From Rhizobiales bacterium PAR1 (GTDB lineage: Bacteria; Pseudomonadota; Alphaproteobacteria; Rhizobiales; Beijerinckiaceae), in the NCBI GenBank assembly GCA_002256205.1, contig NKIW01000003.1:310001-374000 (forward strand): 64,000 nt of DNA. Direction: 5' to 3'. The notes under the pieces are model-generated. The model had not been told where the DNA came from and made no database searches. It saw only the letters and a program-made list of their open reading frames with translations. Positions within the stretch are counted from its first letter, which is position 1, and each line of letters starts with the position of its first letter. Shown here one piece after another: positions 60,341 to 64,000 of this stretch. A program made the translations under genes and the position numbers.

Positions 60341-63307
60341 ATGGAAAAGACCTTCGACCCGCAATCCATCGAAGCCCGCGTAAATGAAGCCTGGGCGCGT
60401 TCCGGCGCTTTCAGGGCCGGTGCGAAGGGACGTGAAAACGCGGAACCCCTTACGATTGTCATTCCGCCGCCGAATGTCACCGGCTCGCTGCACATGGGCC
60501 ATGCGCTTAACAACACCTTGCAGGACATTTTGTGCCGCTATTGGCGCATGAAGGGCAAGGATGTGCTCTGGCAGCCTGGCACCGACCATGCCGGCATCGC
60601 GACCCAGATGGTGGTGGAGCGCAAGCTCGCCGCCGAGGGCAAGCCGGACCGACGCACCATGGGCCGCGAGAAGTTTCTCGATGAAGTCTGGACCTGGAAG
60701 GCCGAAAGCGGCGGCACCATCGTCAACCAGCTGAAACGCCTCGGCGCCTCCTGTGACTGGAGCCGTGAGCGCTTCACCATGGGCAGCCGCGAAGAGGGCG
60801 AAAAAGGCCAGATGCAGCAGGCGGTTGTCGCCTTCTTCATGGCGCTCGACAAGCAGGGCCTGCTCTACAAGGACAAGCGTCTTGTGAACTGGGACCCCAA
60901 GCTCCTCACCGCGATCTCGGACCTTGAGGTCGAGCAGCGCGAAGTGAAGGGCGCTTTCGCGTGGAAGCGCGGCGAGGTGGATAAAGAGGGCAACATCAAG
61001 CCGTTCGATGCCGCAGCTCTCGGCAAGGTGATCGACCGCGAGCCCGGCGGCCACCTCTATTATTTCGATTATCCCATCGAGGGCGAGGCTTACGACCCCG
61101 AGAACCCCGCAACTTACGTCACCGTGGCGACCACGCGTCCGGAGACGATGCTGGGCGATACCGCGGTGGCGATCCACCCCGAGAACGAGAAGCTCAAGCA
61201 CTTCATCGGCCGCAACGCCGTGCTGCCGCTTGTCGGGCGGTTGATCCCGATTGTCGCCGATGACTACGCCGACCCCGAGAAGGGCACCGGCGCGGTGAAG
61301 ATCACGCCAGCGCATGATTTCAATGACTTCGATCTCGGCAAGCGTCACGCCCTGCCGATGGTCAATATGCTCGACCGCGAAGGTAAGATCGATCTGTCGG
61401 ATGCGGCCTTTGCGAGCGTGCCTGCGGAGATCAAGGCACTGGCGGGGCAGCCGCGCTTTGAGGCGCGCAAGCGCGTTGTCGCGTTCATGGAATCCGAAGG
61501 GCGCGTGCAGAAGATCGAGCCGCACAGCCAGCAGGTGCCGCATGGCGACCGCTCCGGCGTGCCGATCGAGCCGTGGCTCACCGAGCAATGGTATGTCAAC
61601 GTAAAGCCGCTCGCCGAAAAGGCGATGGAATGGGTGCGTTCGGGGCAGACCAAGATTTTGCCCGCCAACCGTGAAGCGGATTTCTTCCGCTGGATGGAGA
61701 ACATCGAGCCGTGGTGCATCTCGCGCCAACTCTGGTGGGGCCACCAGATTCCGGCGTGGTATGGGCCAAAGAAGTTTGGGGCCGATAGCTACCGGCTCGG
61801 TCTCGCAAACGAGGATCGCGAGATTTTCGTAGCAAAGAGTGAAAGCGAAGCCCTGCACAAAATGTCTGCCTACTATGGTGGGCGTGAGATCGAAATTGTC
61901 GCAAGTCGTGAAAAGGCTAAGACGATGTTCGATGCACAGAGTATTTCGCCTGTCAGCGAACAGATCGTTCCGATTTGGCGCGACACCGACGTCCTCGATA
62001 CGTGGTTCTCTTCCGCGCTCTGGCCGTTCTCGACGCTGGGCTGGCCTGAAAAGACGCCGGAACTTGCGAAGTATTACCCCACCTCCGTGCTCGTCACCGG
62101 CTTCGACATCCTGTTCTTCTGGGTGGCGCGGATGATGATGGCCTCCGCCGCGACGCAGACCGCGCTGCCGGCTGACCGGCAGGCCCCGTTCAAGACGGTG
62201 TATCTCCACGGCCTCGTGCGCGACGAGAAGGGCCGGAAGATGTCGAAGACGCTCGGCAACGTCATCGACCCGCTGACCGTGATCGATGCGCTCGGCGCCG
62301 ATGCCCTCCGCTTCACGCTGGCTTCCCTTGCCGCGCAGGGGCGTGACCCCAAGCTCGGCGTCAAGACTGCCGAGGGCTACCGCAACTTCTGCACCAAGCT
62401 CTGGAACGCCTCGCGCTTTGCGGAGATGAACGAGTGCCGCCGCGTTGCAGGATTCGACCCCAAGGCGGTCAAGGAGCCGCTCAACATCTGGGCGATTTCC
62501 GAGGCCGATAAGGCCCTAGCCGAGATCGAGGCGGGCCTTGCCGCCTACCGCTTCAACGATGCGGCGCTCGCCGCCTATCGCTTTACGTGGAATACTTTCT
62601 GCGATTGGTACGTGGAGCTGGCCAAGCCGGCGTTGCAAACCGAGGGCCACGCGGCCCGTGCCGAGACGCAGGCAACGACCGCCTTCCTGCTCGACCGCAT
62701 CGTGGCCATGCTGCACCCCTTCATGCCCTACATCACCGAAGAGCTGTTTTCTGCTTACGCGGAACAAGCAGGCAAGCCGAACGCGGGCCTGCTCTGTGTC
62801 GAGGCATGGCCGACCCCGGTGGGGCTTGATGGCGCGGCTGCGGAGTCCGAAATCGGCTTCCTCGTCGATCTGATCACCGAGATTCGCTCGGCCCGTGCCG
62901 AGATGAATGTGCCGGTGGCGACCACCGCGCCCCTCGTTTTCGTCGGGCTCGATGCGGCAGGCACGACGCGTGCGGAAGCCTCAGCGGACGTGCTGCGTCG
63001 CCTCGCACGCGTCTCCGAGCTTCAGTTCGCCGCGACGGCCCCGGCGCAGAGCGTTCAGATCGTCGTGCGCGGCGTGGTCGCCTGCATTCCGCTCGCGGGC
63101 ATCATCGACTTTGCCGCCGAGAAGAAGCGCCTCTCGACCGAGCGCGACAAGCTCGCCAAGGACATCGACGGCACGATGCGCAAGCTCAACAATCCCGATT
63201 TCATGGCCCGCGCGCCGGAAGAGGTGATCGACGAGAACCGCGAGCGCGTCGCGGAGGCCGAAGGGCGCATCGCCCGCATTGATGAAGCGCTGAAGCGGCT
63301 GGGGTGA
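60341..63307 (+). CDS. valS: Valyl-tRNA synthetase
   Basis: 988-residue class I synthetase charging tRNA-Val. Catalytic motifs: HIGH as NVTGSLHMGHALNNTL (near residue 52) and KMSKS as KGRKMSKTLGNVIDP. The CP1 editing domain with TTRPETMLGDTAVAI removes mischarged threonine. The anticodon-binding domain and the C-terminal coiled-coil tail (EKKRLSTERDKLAKDIDG) are complete. The start is ATG at 60341 (MEKTFDPQSIEARVNEAW); the open frame extends upstream through the terminator and is not coding there. Its stop is four bases before the DUF2459 start. Confidence 0.97.
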   Translation: MEKTFDPQSIEARVNEAWARSGAFRAGAKGRENAEPLTIVIPPPNVTGSLHMGHALNNTLQDILCRYWRMKGKDVLWQPGTDHAGIATQMVVERKLAAEGKPDRRTMGREKFLDEVWTWKAESGGTIVNQLKRLGASCDWSRERFTMGSREEGEKGQMQQAVVAFFMALDKQGLLYKDKRLVNWDPKLLTAISDLEVEQREVKGAFAWKRGEVDKEGNIKPFDAAALGKVIDREPGGHLYYFDYPIEGEAYDPENPATYVTVATTRPETMLGDTAVAIHPENEKLKHFIGRNAVLPLVGRLIPIVADDYADPEKGTGAVKITPAHDFNDFDLGKRHALPMVNMLDREGKIDLSDAAFASVPAEIKALAGQPRFEARKRVVAFMESEGRVQKIEPHSQQVPHGDRSGVPIEPWLTEQWYVNVKPLAEKAMEWVRSGQTKILPANREADFFRWMENIEPWCISRQLWWGHQIPAWYGPKKFGADSYRLGLANEDREIFVAKSESEALHKMSAYYGGREIEIVASREKAKTMFDAQSISPVSEQIVPIWRDTDVLDTWFSSALWPFSTLGWPEKTPELAKYYPTSVLVTGFDILFFWVARMMMASAATQTALPADRQAPFKTVYLHGLVRDEKGRKMSKTLGNVIDPLTVIDALGADALRFTLASLAAQGRDPKLGVKTAEGYRNFCTKLWNASRFAEMNECRRVAGFDPKAVKEPLNIWAISEADKALAEIEAGLAAYRFNDAALAAYRFTWNTFCDWYVELAKPALQTEGHAARAETQATTAFLLDRIVAMLHPFMPYITEELFSAYAEQAGKPNAGLLCVEAWPTPVGLDGAAAESEIGFLVDLITEIRSARAEMNVPVATTAPLVFVGLDAAGTTRAEASADVLRRLARVSELQFAATAPAQSVQIVVRGVVACIPLAGIIDFAAEKKRLSTERDKLAKDIDGTMRKLNNPDFMARAPEEVIDENRERVAEAEGRIARIDEALKRLG

Positions 63308-63311
63308 GGGG

Positions 63312-64000
63312 ATGCGCCGCCTTAGGCTTTGGCTGAGTGGCGCATTCCTGCTGGCGTTCTTCGGTTTGTGGTTTGGCGAGCGGCCCGGCGATCCCCAGCT
63401 GATGGCAGGAGCCTCGTTTGATCCGGCACGTCCGGTGATCGTAGTCTCGCATGGCTATCATAGTGGCGTTATTCTTTCGCGGGCGACGCTGACGGAGATT
63501 GCGAGCCGCAAGGGGCATCAGGGACTCATTCAGCTCGCTGCGCGGTTTGGCGGATTTGAATGGCTGGAGATTGGCTGGGGTGCCGAGGATTTCTATCGCA
63601 ATGTGGCGCGGCTTGAACTCCGCACTCTTCCTCATGCGCTTGGCGCACTGTTCTTGCCCGGCAATGCATCTGTCTTGCATATAGTCGGCTTTTCGGTTCC
63701 GCCAGAGAAGGCATTTCCCTTCTCAGACCTCCGAAGTGTTCCCATCAGCGATGCGGGATTTGAGAGGCTGGCGGCAGAGCTTGAAGGCGCTATCGCGCTC
63801 GATCAAACCGGGCAGGTGCAAGATCTGGGTTCGGGTCTTTATGGGCCGAGCCGCTTCTTCCGTGCCCATGGCGCCTTTTCAATCCTCACTGTGTGTAACC
63901 ATTGGGTTGCGGGATTGCTCAATGTTGCCGGGCTTCGGGTCAATCAACTCCTGGCCATCCTGCCGCAAGGGCTAATGATAGATATCACGCTGCGGTCCGG
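63312..64000 (+). CDS. DUF2459 family protein, cut by the window end
   Basis: At least 229 residues, running off the window without a stop. It starts with a hydrophobic helix (LRLWLSGAFLLAFFGLWFG), then VIVVSHGYHSGVIL, WLEIGWGAEDFYRN and CNHWVAGLLNVAGLRVNQLL, which together match DUF2459, a family of unknown function with a lipoprotein-like or membrane-anchored N-terminus. It begins four bases after valS, so it is probably cotranscribed, although no functional tie to valS is evident. Confidence 0.85.
   Translation, partial: MRRLRLWLSGAFLLAFFGLWFGERPGDPQLMAGASFDPARPVIVVSHGYHSGVILSRATLTEIASRKGHQGLIQLAARFGGFEWLEIGWGAEDFYRNVARLELRTLPHALGALFLPGNASVLHIVGFSVPPEKAFPFSDLRSVPISDAGFERLAAELEGAIALDQTGQVQDLGSGLYGPSRFFRAHGAFSILTVCNHWVAGLLNVAGLRVNQLLAILPQGLMIDITLRS

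Noticed and set aside
60260-62209. 649-codon frame opposite valS
   Set aside because: Antisense shadow; the plus strand encodes complete valyl-tRNA synthetase motifs.

Overview
The window reads as a chromosomal segment of a GC-rich alphaproteobacterium, most likely of the order Hyphomicrobiales (Rhizobiales). The markers are a MucR/Ros regulator, the run pcm - tolC - popZ (DUF2497) - valS, an AapJQMP-type amino-acid ABC transporter, an NDUFS4-type complex I subunit beside tRNA genes, and many amidase and dipeptide-transport genes. No phage, intact insertion sequence or CRISPR array was seen. All names come from motifs read by eye, with no database search.

Layout. 0-1.6 kb: end of a small protein, then an amidase. 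1.6-2.6 kb: a non-coding gap with one decayed gene. 2.6-6.1 kb: MucR, then an Lrp regulator divergent from a homodimeric 2-oxoacid dehydrogenase E1 (mdeR/mdeB-like). 6.1-11.1 kb: a three-gene minus-strand operon of unknown purpose (winged-helix/TPR regulator, Gly-Gly-Val-repeat PAP2/haloperoxidase-fold protein, subtilisin-like protease). 11.3-16.5 kb: a membrane-lipid modification cluster (DUF2177, DUF1295, flavin oxidoreductase, DUF1365, cyclopropane/methyl fatty acid synthase). 16.5-19.4 kb: a GGDEF-EAL protein and a small secreted protein. 19.8-22 kb: a DEAD-box helicase with a long repetitive charged tail. 22-30.6 kb: amidase, M24 peptidase and a complete Dpp-type peptide importer. 30.6-32 kb: a soluble globin-coupled chemotaxis-type sensor. 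32.4-38.5 kb: fused 5-oxoprolinase/hydantoinase, Rieske oxygenase, glyoxalase I, KDPG aldolase. 38.7-40.7 kb: double cold-shock protein, DUF192 protein, tRNA-Pro, NDUFS4-like subunit, tRNA-Arg. 41.1-44 kb: an ArnT/ArnC/LAB_N-like envelope glycosylation operon. 44.1-51.4 kb: cystathionine beta-lyase and the Aap transporter with two tandem binding proteins. 51.5-56.4 kb: sulfurtransferase, AlaX, ChrR-like cupin, photolyase, ankyrin protein. 56.4-64 kb: tRNA-Asn, tRNA-Cys, then pcm, tolC, popZ, valS and a DUF2459 protein.

Two themes link distant genes. Peptides, amides and amino acids are imported (Dpp, Aap) and opened (two amidases, M24 peptidase, 5-oxoprolinase). A photo-oxidative theme (inferred) joins the methyl/furan-fatty-acid-like cluster at 13-16.5 kb with a ChrR-like protein and a photolyase at 53-55.7 kb; in Rhodobacter such genes are controlled by RpoE-ChrR. 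The ChrR-like protein here lacks the anti-sigma zinc cysteines, has no adjacent sigma gene, and is preceded by a candidate ECF promoter.

Most worth following up: an apparently inserted palindromic 26-codon segment inside the 5-oxoprolinase gene; the regulator/PAP2/protease operon; the orphan ChrR-like protein; a terminator for one gene embedded in the coding sequence of the convergent gene; and a terminator hairpin 38 bases before valS.
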